Notes under the pieces: model-generated
What the model was told of the DNA's origin: nothing
Databases searched by the model: none
Seen by the model: only the letters and a program-made list of their open reading frames with translations
Assembly: GCA_026419785.1 (NCBI GenBank)
Contig: JAODTK010001932.1
Location: 115,107 to 179,106, forward strand
Length of the DNA stretch: 64,000 nucleotides
Direction: 5' to 3'
Origin: Sclerodactyla briareus
Lineage: Eukaryota > Echinodermata > Holothuroidea > Dendrochirotida > Sclerodactylidae
Shown: positions 1 to 12,119 of the stretch, in pieces
Layout: each line of letters begins with the position of its first letter
Position numbering within the stretch: the first letter of the stretch is position 1
Program-made: the position numbers and the translations under genes

Positions 1-65
1 AGGGCGGAATAATGAGTAATTACGTCATTTTTATGAATCGAATAGGAGCATAACGAACACTAAGT
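1..65. repeat. Edge fragment of the AATAATGAG subrepeat family
   Basis: The first 65 bases resemble the array at 3.07-3.47 kb (aataatgag, taagtc and tcattttatga words in the same order as its left arm). The repeat is cut by the window edge, so its extent is unknown. Confidence 0.35.
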
Positions 66-114
66 CTTATTTATCCTCGACTCCTGGACAAAAACGCCAT
101 TGGCGCGAAACACT

Positions 115-500
115 TTTTTGCACTTTTGGCTATCGATTCAACATTCGAGAACTCGGTATGGAACATGGTAAATCCTCGACTTCGGCCTTGTCTGGTCCAG
201 ATCTTCACCTGGGGTCAGCACCAGGAATAAGTGGACTCAAACAATTTCCGACGATTATGTTTTGGTTAGACAAACTTGAATCAGTTTAGAGTAATGACAA
301 AATCGGGCACGTGCCTATTTTTTTTATTACGGTCCGAAAAGGGGGGGGGGGGAAAACAACGATTTGATATCCCCACACTTTCAAAAGTGGGGGAGTTCCC
401 CCTCCCCCACCCACCTGTTGACGCCCATGCATGGAGAAATGCTTGAGAGAAACTGGTCTCCAGGAGGCCATACCGGGTTTCCAATGAAAATTGAGCATTG
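115..500 (+). repeat. Interspersed repeat, copy 1
   Basis: This stretch aligns in the same orientation with 53,110-53,470. Shared blocks include the 'gtccagatcttcacctggg' segment, the 'tggttagacaaa' block, 'attttattacggtc', a poly-G run, a C-rich stretch and 'gacgcccatg'. The copies differ by substitutions and many one-base indels. No coding potential or tRNA-like promoter is seen. It is probably a short non-autonomous transposon of unassigned family. Confidence 0.65.
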
Positions 501-1760
501 AAACAACAAATCTCTTTACCCTCCTCTTTTCATTCCGGGAGAGCGCTTTAATTTTTGGAAGAGCGCCACCATTTTTACGTGCAATAAGGACTTACTTCTG
601 TCGTTATGCAGATTCTCCCTTCTTCCGACCCTGTAGAGCGGAATACGACCTAGAACCGTACTCACGTCTACGTTCGGCCCACATACTGAGTAAATCGAGT
701 CATTATTAGGATCGAGAAGGGCGAAATACTGATCATTCAAGTCATTTTTACGAGCGATGAATCGCTTTATTGTAGTCTTTTTGGTGCGATTGTTACCTAC
801 CATTTCTGTAGCCTTGACGCATCGCTTCAATAAAATTAGTCAATGAATGTTATGTTATAATATGAACTTCATCTGGTGACGTGTGCACAAGTCTCTATAA
901 GCATCGATACCATAGCGCACGCGCATTGGGTTGGTAGTATTTTTAATTCTAGTCAGGTTACGCATCAATGGAGCGACGGACAGCTCCGACAACTTCAACG
1001 AGATTTTACTCATTGTTTACATTTGGAGAGGAAAGACTTGATATGAACAACTCGGCTTGCAAACAGTTTTGTCTCTCTCTGTGCTTCTTGCGAAGTAAAC
1101 ACCGATAAAAGGTAATTTTATTTTAGGAATTAGCAGTTCCATTTGCAACGAATCGAAATGACTTAATCATTTATGATGTTTTCGCGCAATTAAAATTAGA
1201 GGTGGTCCCATAAATAACCCCCAATAGCGTTGACAGTTCCCGGTGAAATCCAGGAAGCTGATTCGCTGACTCAATGAAAGCACATTGCAGAGACGAGTTC
1301 GCTTCCACACCCACCATTGCCCAGGCCAATGCGGAACACTGCTTCGTAGAATTGTGTTTCGCCTAGATGTTTTTGACTGTGTAGAACGATACGGGACGTA
1401 ATCCTGATATTCTGCTCCCTTTCACTGACTGTGTTCAAATACAAATGGGCTATTATTTTATAAAATAAAGAATTTTACTTGCTTGCCGGCAGTCCTCACG
1501 GCACTTAAAAGCATAGGGTACACAAACAAAACCGACAGTCCCGTCACGAACAGATTTCCATTCCTTTTTCACTGATGTGCGCTTGAAACTGCTACGGTCT
1601 GAGAATTGTCTACAATCACTTTTCCAATTTCTCCCAAAATATAACAATACACTCACATTTTAGTAGACAAAATCACATCCTTCGCACATCTATACATCTC
1701 GCTACATTCGATCGATACGTTTCAACATATCTTCACAATTCCTCATCACTTCACGTAACC
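501..1760. other. No recognisable feature
   Basis: I see no gene, RNA or repeat with a second copy in the window here. Reading frames are short and look random. Confidence 0.5.
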
Positions 1761-1860
1761 GCAATGCCTGTTGTAGTGGTTTAACGCTAAACGTTTTCGG
1801 ATCTCGCGGGCTCCCGGGCCCGGGTTCGATTCCTCCTGTCGTGTCCGCAGTTTCCCGTTT
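1761..1860 (+). repeat. tRNA-derived SINE head
   Basis: The segment has the two internal RNA polymerase III promoter boxes of a tRNA. There is an A-box-like 'gtagtggtttaacgc' near 1,773 and a perfect B box 'ggttcgattcc' at 1,823-1,833, about 40 bases apart. A pyrimidine-rich tract with a long T run follows. The ends do not form a convincing acceptor stem, so I read it as the 5' part of a tRNA-derived SINE rather than a tRNA gene. Its 3' end was not found. Confidence 0.6.
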
Positions 1861-2429
1861 TTCCCTTTTTTTTTTCCGTTTTTGAGGAAGGCTATGAATG
1901 TTGGTTTGTGTTTATTTTACGTGTTCCTAACTTATTTTTATACCCAGTTTCAATTTGGGGTTCATGGTCGCATTCAATACCAAATAGTTTTTCGGAAGGG
2001 CAGGTGTAGCTTTGTCAAGCGGCAGCTACAGCTTGTTTTAACATTTTTTGCCGCATTTTGCTTGGGGCCAAAATCATAGCCATGGCTCGAGTCAACATCA
2101 TCCGAGCCACTCGCCAGAGTAGGGAACTTTGTGTACAGCAGAAATCAAATCTCTTACAAGTCACAAACACCTATCTAGGGAACATATGCCAAAGCAACAC
2201 ATTTCTGAAACGGAGTGGTGTTCGATGTGCTTTAACACTATCTTTTCGACGGTCATTATAGATGTCAAAATGTCTCCTACCCAAGAACCGCCAAGAATAT
2301 GGATGACAAATCCGATTTACACGAACCTTGGGGCACATGTCCCCCCCATGAAATCTCAGATGAGTTCGAAAGTGGGCAAACTGCATGTCTGCTGCCCTTT
2401 ATTTTGGAGGTTTCAAGCGAAATTATGAA
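1861..2429. other. No recognisable feature
   Basis: Nothing is recognised between the SINE head and the tandem array. Part of it may be the SINE tail. Confidence 0.4.
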
Positions 2430-2895
2430 TTAAGTTTTTTCGATGTAGACGAATCTTGATGGGTAGGTGTTGGTATTGTAAAACAATCGTCCCGGAAAAA
2501 AACATGGAGTCATTTCAAGGGTCATCGGAGGTAAAATTTGTATAATTTAGGGTTTTTCAAACTTCGTCAACTGGAACGAAACTTGGGGGTGGGGGGTCAA
2601 AATTGGTCCGAAAAATGTCATGTCAAGGTAATCAGAGGTCAATTTGCATGATTTATGCGATTTTTCAAACTTCGTCGGATTTGAACGAAACTTGGTGGGT
2701 GGGGTCAACATGATCCCGAAAAATGTCATTTCAAGTCTCAGAAGTCAATTTGGCATGATTCATGTATGCCGATTTTTCAAACTTCGTCGGCTTTGAACGA
2801 AACTTGGGTGGATGAAACTTACATTTGTTTCCTGATCAAAGTGGACGTCTTTTTAAGGTCATCAGAGGACAATTTTTTTTATTTTTCAAATGCGC
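2430..2895 (+). repeat. Tandem array, ~115-bp unit, about four copies
   Basis: Each unit carries 'gtcatttcaag', 'tcagaggtcaatttgcatgat', 'tttttcaaacttcgtcgg' and 'gaacgaaacttggg', in that order. Two to three units are clear (2,490-2,830), with a degenerate unit on each side. A single diverged unit also lies near 10,710-10,800 ('tcatttttctcgaagtcagagg', 'cttcgaactttgccgg'). Confidence 0.8.
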
Positions 2896-3071
2896 GGGAA
2901 CGGGAATGTCAATCTCATTGATATGGACAGGTTATCCAGGGACCCACCCGAAGCTGGGGGATATAATTAACTCAGGTTACTCCCTCAAAAAAAAATCACA
3001 TGAACAAGATAGCACTATCCAAGCTTCCCATTTCTTCGCGCGTATGAATGCCTCGAATTCTGGTGATGAAT

Positions 3072-3465
3072 TCGGGGAGTGGCAGAATAACGAGAAACTA
3101 AGTCATATTATGAATTGTGAGAGGAGGAACAAGGACCAGCTAAGTCATTTTGATGAGCGGGGATAGGCGGGGAATAACGAGAAACTAAGTCATTATTATG
3201 CCCTCCGAACTAGACGAATAATGAGAAAAGGAAAAGTCGTTATTACGGATAAGACGGTTTTGCAATAATTACTAAGAAACTATATTACGGCACTGACAAC
3301 TGACGGGGGGGGTAAACACCATGGAACTGCCCTTGAATTTTTAGGCAAATGGCGATCATTTTTCGTCCCCCGATTTTATTGGCGATTTTAAAACGAGCAA
3401 TTTTCTCATTATTTGGCAGGAACATAGGTGAATAATGACTTTAGTCGTCTATTCCGCCTAAGATT
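3072..3465. repeat. Small inverted array of ~30-bp subrepeats (foldback-like)
   Basis: The left arm (about 3,072-3,290) repeats 'aataacgagaaactaagtcat' with 'attatg' following. The right arm (about 3,385-3,465) carries the reverse complement ('tctcattattt', 'aataatgactttagtcgtc', 'tattccgcc'). The spacer is about 95 bp and includes a G9 run. The layout matches the larger foldback-like loci in this window. The word composition is close to that of the 48.8-49.8 kb arms. Confidence 0.45.
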
Positions 3466-4883
3466 CACGTATCAGAACGACGGAAGCCAGCATAATTTTT
3501 GGCGAATTTGGCGTTCCATATTTCACCCATCCCAGTGTCAATGGAAACGCTCCTTTGAGCCATGCAATTTGAAAACGGTGTGACTGTGTTATTGGCATGA
3601 TGAAGTAGAAGGTGATTCTAATGTGTCCACACCAATTTAACACATAAACATTTCTCGTGATTTTTTGTTTCGAATATGAGACTATAAATTATTCTCTATG
3701 AAATTCCCCAGGATGTGGGGGTCGAATATTAGGCTGCATTGTGCAATCGCGTCATGATCAGTTTCTAGTTTTACATTGAATTCGACAGTAAGTTCTGCAG
3801 TTCTTCTTCCTGGCCGTTGTGGTTTCAGGGTCGTTCATGAGACTTGTTCCTTCTTGACCCTTTTCTACTACACTAAGCTAAACTAGGCCGGCCTGAACCT
3901 GACCTTGGTTGGCGCCCACCGAAAGAGATAGTTGGCCGGGACGTGCGAGAGGCGGATAAATATATATTGTTCGAACCTCGGATCGGGACCACTTGGACTG
4001 CTTACTATACGTGACATCAGCCAAAATGATTCCAAGTGTATTCTCTCGGGGTAGGGATAGTAAAGGAATCGCATGACTGTTCGTTTAAATAACGGATTGG
4101 TGTATCAATAACTGCGTCGGGTGTGGATTCTCGATACATTTCCGTAGTTCTCCCAGTGGCGAACGACTTTGCTCACAAACCTAAAACGCCCCAGTTAACA
4201 TAGGCGTACGAGGCGGAGGGGGGGGGGGCCACTCGCCCCCACTTCGGGCAAATCCAATTGATCGCATTTCGGCGCAAATAAGACTGCCGCCTGGGTCATG
4301 TTGCCATTAACAATTAACCTATCACATTAATCCTTTTAAATGTTACCCCCCAAAGTTTCAAAAACATGTGTTTTCATTTTCAAGAACTCATCGAAGAGAC
4401 GCAAGTTAGCACGTATCTCTCACACCTCCAAATCATCATTGGCTAGCCCAACGAAGTGTGTTGTGTGGCATTTAAAATTCCTTGGAGGGTCAGGATTTTT
4501 CGCCAACTCCTACACACAATTTCAAACATTATATTTATAGACAGCGACCACAGATTGCTCAGTGTCTCTTTACTCTTCCGAAGAGTCTTCGGGCAAAATT
4601 GGTACATGCTTATTTTTCTTTTGTGGGCGCCTACGTTAGGGTTATTTGGGAGAAGTTTAGCCACGTGGTATGGGTGGTATGTTACTAACCTGTCTGTTTT
4701 GAGAAGTTTTTAGTGAGTTGTTGTAGGCTGACTGGTTTCGGATCATTGGAGCATGCATCGCGTCCCGATGCGATGCAATAGATCACCTTGCCGCATTTTG
4801 ATAGAATAAACATATTTTTTCTAAGATAAGAGTCTCAAAAGTTATTTATTCTTCTTGGGCACACTTTTGTTGATTCTTTCATG
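3466..4883. other. No recognisable gene; one poly-G run
   Basis: No gene or repeat with a second copy was recognised. A G-run sits at about 4,218-4,228. Confidence 0.4.
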
Positions 4884-5188
4884 CAGGGGCGAAGTCGCCA
4901 GGACGAGCCCCCCCCCCCCCCCAAAGCCGGAAAACCTCGGGGAGCAAAGGTAATGGAAATAGGTGGCGTTGCACGTTTTTAATAGGTAATTCATGCTAGA
5001 ATATCATACTAGTATAGTACCATTTTGCGTCTAGGGGGTTTAAGGTTTGCACAAATGTCCGACAGGGGAGGGGGACGCCCTTAGACCCCTCCCCCAGATC
5101 AGCTTATCAACAAGATCACTAATGAAAAAAGATCCCCCCGTCGGGGACCACACAGCCCCTTCCCCACCAGCGCCTGGCGCCGCCCCTG
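4884..5188. mobile_element. hAT-like MITE with terminal inverted repeats
   Basis: The left end 'caggggcgaagtcgccagg' and the reverse complement of the right end 'caggggcggcgccaggcgc' form an imperfect terminal inverted repeat starting CAGGGGCG, a usual hAT-type start. The flanking 8-mers 'ctttcatg' (4,876-4,883) and 'ccttcagg' (5,189-5,196) agree at six of eight positions, which fits the 8-bp target duplication of hAT elements. At 305 bp with no ORF it is non-autonomous. A C14 run lies just inside the left end. Confidence 0.65.
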
Positions 5189-6439
5189 CCTTCAGGACTT
5201 ACCCATTGGAGGCCAGTCACTGTTGCTTAATAATTGAGCAGTCCTCTTGAATTTTGTATTTATTCCAGGAGAAATATTCTCAGGAAAAAGAAATGAGGAC
5301 GAATCCGGTTCAGTATAAAATGTCAAAAATGTGGGTTTTGGCATAGGGAGTAGGGTGAGTGTCTGGAATTTCGGTCAGTCACCGGATCCCCCTCCTGGGA
5401 AATCCTGGCGCCACCACTAATTTCTTTTTTTTGGGGGGGGGGCGAGGATGTACACATGGTAACTGTGTTTTGAGGTTGGATACATACAACTTAGAACGAG
5501 TCATGAGTTGCCGTTTCCGGGCACCTGGGGGGGTAAAAACCCCGAATTCCTTGTTCACTCCGCGCCAACCGATGGTGGCGCTCCCCTTAAATAGTAATCT
5601 CAACAATTTTTTCGGGCAAAAAATCTCTGCCCCCCAAGTTACGTCAACCCCGTACGCCTATGGCCAGTAAGGTGGGCTTATGCTACCGAGAAGTCTGCGG
5701 GATATCGGCCTACCGGACGTGGTCTTCTTTCTGGTCCGGTGATACAAAGATGGTCAGCAGCCTTTCAAGAAATAACTGAAAAACCGGCTAGCGCTGGGTA
5801 AGGTGGACAAAGTTCAGTAACTGTTATTATTTGAGGAAGATTCCCCAAATCTGTGTTCGAAGTCATGCGTTGTTTGGACATAGCGTCAAAGAATTTGATA
5901 GCGTGGATAAGTTTATCATTGTGTTATACTTTCAGTAACCTCGCAGTTACTTTTGCGTCCCTTGTGTTCATTTCTCAGATTTCATTGGATACATATTATT
6001 TCGAAGAGAAATTCCATATGGATCGCCCCATGGAAGTTGTGACAGCAAAGTTGTGCGACTGCTTGAATAAACAACCATTCATTGTTTTATATGATTTTGT
6101 TCACATCACATCAGTTCACTGAGAAAAGTTTACAATTACCAAATGCTTCTGTGTTCTTAATCGAGCCCCGTGAACATATGAGTATATGTGAGAATGTTCT
6201 GTCCAGCGGGCTGTTAACTTTATTTGCAAACGGCCTCGCTCGCGGGGCAGGTTCTTGCTCCGGCCCCACTGGAAGATAGAAGTATGCCAATATATGATTT
6301 CCTTTTCACCATTTAGACTCACACGAATTTATCATAAAATTATGACACATAATAGGCACCACATTAACCTTACATTATGAAGGACAATTGCATGCTTGGA
6401 AAAATAATGTTATCTCGTTGGATAAATGTGAAAACATTA
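5189..6439. other. No gene; possible broken hAT-like end near 5.4 kb
   Basis: The minus-strand sequence ending near 5,413 reads 'tagtggtggcgccaggattt', which resembles a hAT MITE end. No partner end was found. Nothing else is recognised. Confidence 0.3.
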
Positions 6440-8300
6440 TCTAATATGTCCAAACCCCATTTCAATACGATGTTCCTATGAGAGTTATTGGCCTTCGAAT
6501 TTTGGTCCATTATGCTGAAAAATTGAGGCCGAATCCCATTGCGCATAACACATGACGTCACACATGGACAACCCGCGAAGTTTAGTCTGTATTTCATTGT
6601 TTCCATTTTTGTTGATAAGTCCAACATGTAGCAGTAGTTCTGTTGACTTTCTCTCACTAAAGTAACTATCAACACCTACCAACACCTTTCTCCCATTGGT
6701 AGAATCCAAATTATTAAGAGCCTTGCTTTATCACAACTTACTTTTCTTTTTACGGTGCTACCAAATCCTCCACAGCAGTTCTAGCGGATTGAAACCAGTC
6801 TTTGTTCAACGTCGTTTGGTCTTATAAGATCGACAAAGTCTTGTCAAATCGCCCCTAAAAATAAGGGCGGATTTAATATGATCGATATTTCTGGCTTTAA
6901 AAAAAAGTCTCACGTGTTCTTGGGTGAAGAGGTATCTGTTGATCGCAATAGCGATTGGAAAGTATTCTTCAATCAATCGTTGAACCATGCATTCAGGTAA
7001 TACTTTCATATCAAGTGTAATTTCAACACTTCCACTGTATCTGGTATCAGAAACACCTTTTGCAGGGGAGTATGTTGAGGCTTGGGGGCTTCAATTTTTC
7101 AAATTCATTCAACAGTGGCAAAGACATTATATTATTATATTATTGTTGAAGATTAATAATAAATCGGTTTATAATCTGGGTCTAATTGAACACAATTTAA
7201 TTTACATTAATGACTTTATTACTGCCGAAGCCACGGCAATCTCCTACAATCGTTTTCAGGAGATGCACAGTGTCCCCAATTTGCCTTCACCTTCTATTTT
7301 GGCCTGATTCACACTTTTCGGGAACATTGCCGGGATTACCAAATCGGCAATGGTATTTCGACCAGTGAAAATAATGTCTCAGTTTTGCTCCGAAGGCCAA
7401 AAATTACAAAGATTGTTTATAATAACTTAATTCAATCTATGTATAACTCCGATCTCCAACTGTGTCCGAAAATGGGAATCACTGCCAGTGTTCATTGGTT
7501 TGAGATTAAATTGGGATGCAATTTTTTACACTACCATATCACGCGGCAAGAAGTACAAAAGTTGCGTACCTTCGATCCGCTTTCTTCAAGGGGGGAATCG
7601 CACAGACTGGCCTCTTTGTACATTGTAAGAATCACGATGATGAAACGTTGTTACACCTTTTTAACGCCTGCGTAGAGGTTAGAACATTCTTGGGAGAAGT
7701 GTTCGATTTTGGTCACAACTCATTACTCAAACTTGCACTGATTGTTTCGGTCATCACGAGAATAGGGGGAAGAGAGGAAACAGACCTCTTCAAATTCCTT
7801 AATTCGTCATGCTTGAAAAGTCCATTGACGGCAGTTAAAATGAATGAAAATCATCCATGGACACCGCAGCTTTTCATTATAGACTTCATTTCGATTTGGA
7901 TGCGAATATTATATTGTTGGAAAAAGATTATTGGCCACACCCGACCGTCCTCTCAGAGAACTAATGGGATATTTTGTTTAAATGGTTCCACTGTAGATTA
8001 TTATAGAATTTTCATAAAAGCATATAACGTACAGATTATGAAACAATGTCTTGTTTGAAAAGAATAGAGAAAGGAGTCAGTGTCAATAAAGTAATAAGAA
8101 AAAAACCCTCCAGCCCACCACAGCAAGGTGTTTGCAGGGTTGTGCAAGTATGGATCCCTTTATATTGCAGATGGGTTGCGCAATACCACATGCGACAAAT
8201 TCAAAGGACTGTAACTCCGTAACGGAAAGTCGGTTTAAGAAACTTCGGCTTGAACTGAAGCATTTAGTTTTCCTCCAGCGAGCATCAGCTCTTTAGGATT
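6440..8300 (+). repeat. Interspersed repeat A-B, copy 1, split by a LINE tail
   Basis: Segment A (6,440-6,725) and segment B (about 8,135-8,300) align in order with 44,470-44,760 and 44,805-45,045. Shared A blocks are 'gagttattggccttc', 'acacatgacgtcacacatg' and 'agttctgttg'. Shared B blocks are 'agggttgtgca' and 'gcgcaata'. At 44 kb A and B are nearly adjacent. Here they are 1.4 kb apart, and the extra DNA is the LINE-like segment annotated below. Either the LINE entered A-B, or the 44-kb copy is an internal deletion of a longer element. Confidence 0.7.
6987..8100 (+). mobile_element. L1/Tx1-like LINE, 3' end of ORF2 (broken)
   Basis: The longest open stretch (7,516-8,058) contains 'DDETLLHLFNACVEVRTFL' preceded by 'HCKN'. 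This matches the Cys-containing 'C..C...ETLLHLF..C' region near the C terminus of L1/Tx1-type ORF2 proteins. Upstream frames (7,385-7,560) hold a segment resembling the region between RT and that motif, in a shifted frame. An 'aataaa' and an A-rich stretch at 8,083-8,106 may be the element's tail. RT and endonuclease domains are absent, so this is a strongly 5'-truncated copy, as is usual for LINEs. The family call rests on one motif. Confidence 0.55.
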
Positions 8301-10560
8301 TCATCAGAAAGTGTGAAACACACAACGTTTGGACCCCATAAAAAGACTCAGCAAGTACTACAGCAGACTGGCAGAGAGAAGGGTTCGACCGAAAGTTACA
8401 CCGCCTCGAGTGATGAGATCGAAGCACAGCCAACCTGTTTTTCGCTTCACAATATCAACGTATACAGCATAGTAGATGTGGCTCTTGATAATTTCCTGTT
8501 CAATAATGATGTCGATTTTTATAGCGCCTCATATGTGCGGCACCCACATCTCAAAGCGCTTCACGATCAGTACATAATGAAAGCCTGACCCCCAGACCAA
8601 ATTCCGTTCGATTAGAAAGATTGAGACAGGTCGGAACTGTCCAAAACAAACTGCGACCAGTGACCAGGTAACATTGTTACGAAAACCGAAACTTCTCCAG
8701 CTTTAACAGGGGAGATAGTAACGAACTTCATATGGCTGGCTTCAGTAGCTGAGATTGAAATTCGATCCAACATATCCTTTTCAAGTTAGAAAAATACACA
8801 TACGAGATACGTCCAAATAATCATTGACAATGATAGAACCGTGATAGAAAAATACCATTATACCATGACGCTGAGAAAAAATATAACAGATCAATTCAAT
8901 CAATCAATTCGTCGAACAGGAAACAAGGCGAGATGAAGAATGCCCAGTTGTCAACCCTCGCTGGAGGTTCCGGACATCACTAGAAACCTGGTGAATAGCT
9001 TCATTTTGTACTTTCTGGAGTATGCAAATACCTCACTTGAGACATCGAGGAAACTTGTTGGCGTAATACAAAATCAAACATTTTCAGCCGTAAACATACA
9101 AGTGCATGCTCTCTTATAATCAATTAAATTGAATCACATCAACTTGTTCATGAATCATGGCAAATAGATATAAACACCGACCCCTTTAACTGGTAACTGG
9201 TGACCCCCAGAGTTACGTGGTGCGTGTATTTTTTTTTTAATTGTGAATGGAACATAAGATATACTATTACCCAACAATTTGAACCAACGGCTCCCACAAC
9301 AAACTTGTGGCAATAGTACGGGCCAAACTTACTGATAATCATCTGTTCACAAACTTGGATCAGGGGCAGGCTGTTATGAGATGTAAACCTGATTACTCTG
9401 GCCCTAGATTTAAGGTAAAACAAATGGCATCTGCGCTAGACTCATCAAAGGTATCAGATTTACTACTGAATGGTTTGGCGGAGCAGTGCCTATCCACTTT
9501 TTGGCAACGCTGATTAGGTCATATCAACTGCAACCGCATTTCTGAGCAGAAACACACACACACACCAATTACAACAACTACACCAACGGACACGGGCATT
9601 CAAAACACTCCTGCATGACAGAGAGTCGTCTCACTTGTCCTTGTACTGCTGGAGAACATTAGCTTGTTCTGGTTGTTCTCTTATTAATTGGTTGTAGTAA
9701 GAGAAAGATTCTAAGAGCCCAATGATACCATCGACAGTCACATCTTGGGAAAAGTTTAGGTCCGACAACCTGCGAAAGATAACAGAGAAACTAACCAACC
9801 TAACAGTCTCGCCTGCTTTCGGAATCAGAAGTAATGTCTTGTATCAATCATTTTCATGCAGCAGGATCAGTGTTATAAGTCGAAGTAGAATGGTATAAGG
9901 CTGTAGTGGGAGTATAGTCAAGGATTGATTGCTGACGAATGACCTGGTGGGTTAACAAAGAGGTCCCGTTGTGTTGCTGTATCTGCACTTGCAGTGGTGT
10001 AACTCCTCGTACGTTTCGTAATATGGGTCACAGGCACTGGCACGACTGAAAACACCAACGACTTGTGTGTGTTGCTACGTATAATAGACATTGGGGTGTG
10101 AACGAAACATCCCGGGATACCCTTGGCATTTACCAGTTAAACAGCTCAATTGTGGTTCCCATCAGGGAATAGAACTTGTGCAAATTCACACCTCGTTTGC
10201 AGTGTGTTGTACTCTTTTACTAAGTCCTCTCAATTCTGTGAATAACATTTCCACGAATCGAGAAGGCCGGTTTCCATCTAGGGAGAAGTCACCCCCTCTC
10301 TCTCTAGAGAGAGAGAGATGGTCCTAGCTGTGCGACTGCATGTGGCCATGTCCAATTACCTTCTGTTGTCCTCGAAGGCTAAGGGTAAGTCCACGTACTC
10401 GGCGACCAGCATGGCTATCCTCTCCGATCGGTACGGGCGCAGCCATTCCATAACCTGCAATCGAAAAGGCAAAAGGAATAAGTAAGCCTAGAGTGTCGAA
10501 GATAGTGTAGTACTCATGCAAGACATACACCCTAGTTTAGTGAATGAAGAAATCCAAAGC
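8301..10560. other. No recognisable gene; one CT/AG palindrome
   Basis: Frames here are short and match nothing I know. A perfect 20-bp palindrome (five CT then five AG units) lies at 10,296-10,315. A short CA run lies near 9,551-9,563. Confidence 0.4.
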
Positions 10561-10624
10561 GCGCTTTTTTTGGGGGAGGGGGTGGGGGGGGGGGGGGGTT
10601 GTTACTAAAATATGCCGCACGTCT

Positions 10625-10692
10625 GTCAGAAACGATATATTATGAAGGTCAGAAACGATATATTATGAAGGTCAGAAACGATATATTATGAA
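10625..10692 (+). repeat. 23-bp perfect tandem repeat, three copies
   Basis: 'gtcagaaacgatatattatg' plus 'aag' is repeated head to tail at 10,625, 10,648 and 10,671. The first two copies are identical and the third differs only at its end. A G-rich run (10,571-10,600) precedes it, and a diverged unit of the 2.4-kb array follows. Confidence 0.9.
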
Positions 10693-11353
10693 TGCATTCC
10701 TACCGTCATTTTTCTCGAAGTCAGAGGATATCGGATCAAATGTGCATTCTTATGTCTTCTTCGAACTTTGCCGGATTAAGACAAAACTTGACAGATGTCG
10801 ACTACATTGAAATCTGTGGCTTTAACGAGTGTTATTTATTAAGTGTTTTGAAAACACCATACGCAAAGAAATTATGGATAGGGGGCCTACTATTCCACAA
10901 TTTTCTACTATTATATATTCAACTATTCCCTCTCGACTAGTTTCAATTTGCATATCGTACTGCAGATGATGACAGACCTTGTTTTGTGTTATTAGGGATA
11001 AACGTGCAACTGGGAGACTTTTATTGGCTAATAAACAGTCGAGACTCGAAATTTAGATAAATAACGGACGAGCCAACCAGAGTTCGTTATTTTGAGCGAA
11101 ATTCAGAGTCGGGACTGTTTATGAACTATGAAAGTCCACCTGGTGTAGTTTAATCCTATTCTACAACCTGCAATTTAAGAATTATTCCGAACGATTAGAG
11201 ATATCTATAGCTCCAGAACTATTCTATCTTTGGCATCTCTAAACAGTTAATAATCCGGCTGAAGTAACTCTTGGCCGATTTAGATAGTATCTTTGAGCTT
11301 GAGTCGCTTTCTTTTAATTATATCATTTCACGAGAACAAATATCGATAACTTT

Positions 11354-11431
11354 TTACTCACTCACTCACTCACTCACTCACTCACTCACTCACTCACTCA
11401 CTCACTCACTCACTCACTTACTTACTTACTC
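11354..11431 (+). repeat. (ACTC)n microsatellite
   Basis: About 17 uninterrupted ACTC units grade into ACTT units at the right end. Confidence 0.98.
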
Positions 11432-11962
11432 TACTGCCATTTGTAGGTTTGGATATCTAAATACCAGGTGGCCACATCCACCAAGCGTCCACCTATACGC
11501 GCACACACATTAACATACACATACACACACACTTTACATCCTTTGCCTAAATTCAGGAAATGTTGATTCCTATACTTGATCCCAAATAGCTGAAGTTGGG
11601 AATCGATGGATGAAGTCCCCTGTATGCAACTAATATATCGCAGTACATGGCCAAATGCGGCCAAGCATCCTCCAGGCTTGAGGATTCGTCGCAGTCCAAG
11701 GTTCAGGACATCGTGGGTCATCCAGTGAATACTCTCAGCACAAAAAAAACATCTACGGAGCTCTCGGCCACACATCCAAGACTGCGCTCATCGCCACATC
11801 TGCAGATAAACAGAGGTTGGGCTGTATCACGTTAACTATCATTATCATCTAATCGACCCCGGAGTGTCGCACCATAGTCAGGCTGTGATTCTTTATATAC
11901 GGTCGAAGGCTGCGGAATGAGTGCCAAAATCGCATTTGTACGAAGAAACTAGAGCACTGGTG

Positions 11963-12095
11963 GTACTGTTGCTCAAACCGCACAAATTTATAATACGAAG
12001 ACGAAGGTACAATTATTGCCAACAAGGCAATTTCAAACAATGGCATACGTAGCCGGTAAAGACTTTCGACCTTGATCTTCATAAGGCCAAAGATG
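11963..12095 (+). repeat. ~130-bp conserved repeat preceding the GGGCCC array, copy 1
   Basis: This aligns in the same orientation with 22,850-22,995. Shared blocks are 'caaaccgcacaaat', 'gcaatttcaaacaatggc', 'accttgatcttcat' and 'aggccaaagatg'. Here it runs straight into the GGGCCC minisatellite. At 22.9 kb about 2 kb of other sequence separates it from the array. Confidence 0.75.
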
Positions 12096-12119
12096 AATAG
12101 CAGACAATAAAGATTCCAC

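Noticed and set aside
1761-1845. A working tRNA gene
   Set aside because: Pol III boxes are present, but the acceptor stem does not pair and the anticodon arm is poor. A SINE head fits better.
7516-8058. 180-codon frame as a host gene
   Set aside because: The Cys-rich 'ETLLHLF..C' motif is that of LINE ORF2 proteins, and the frame sits inside an interspersed repeat.
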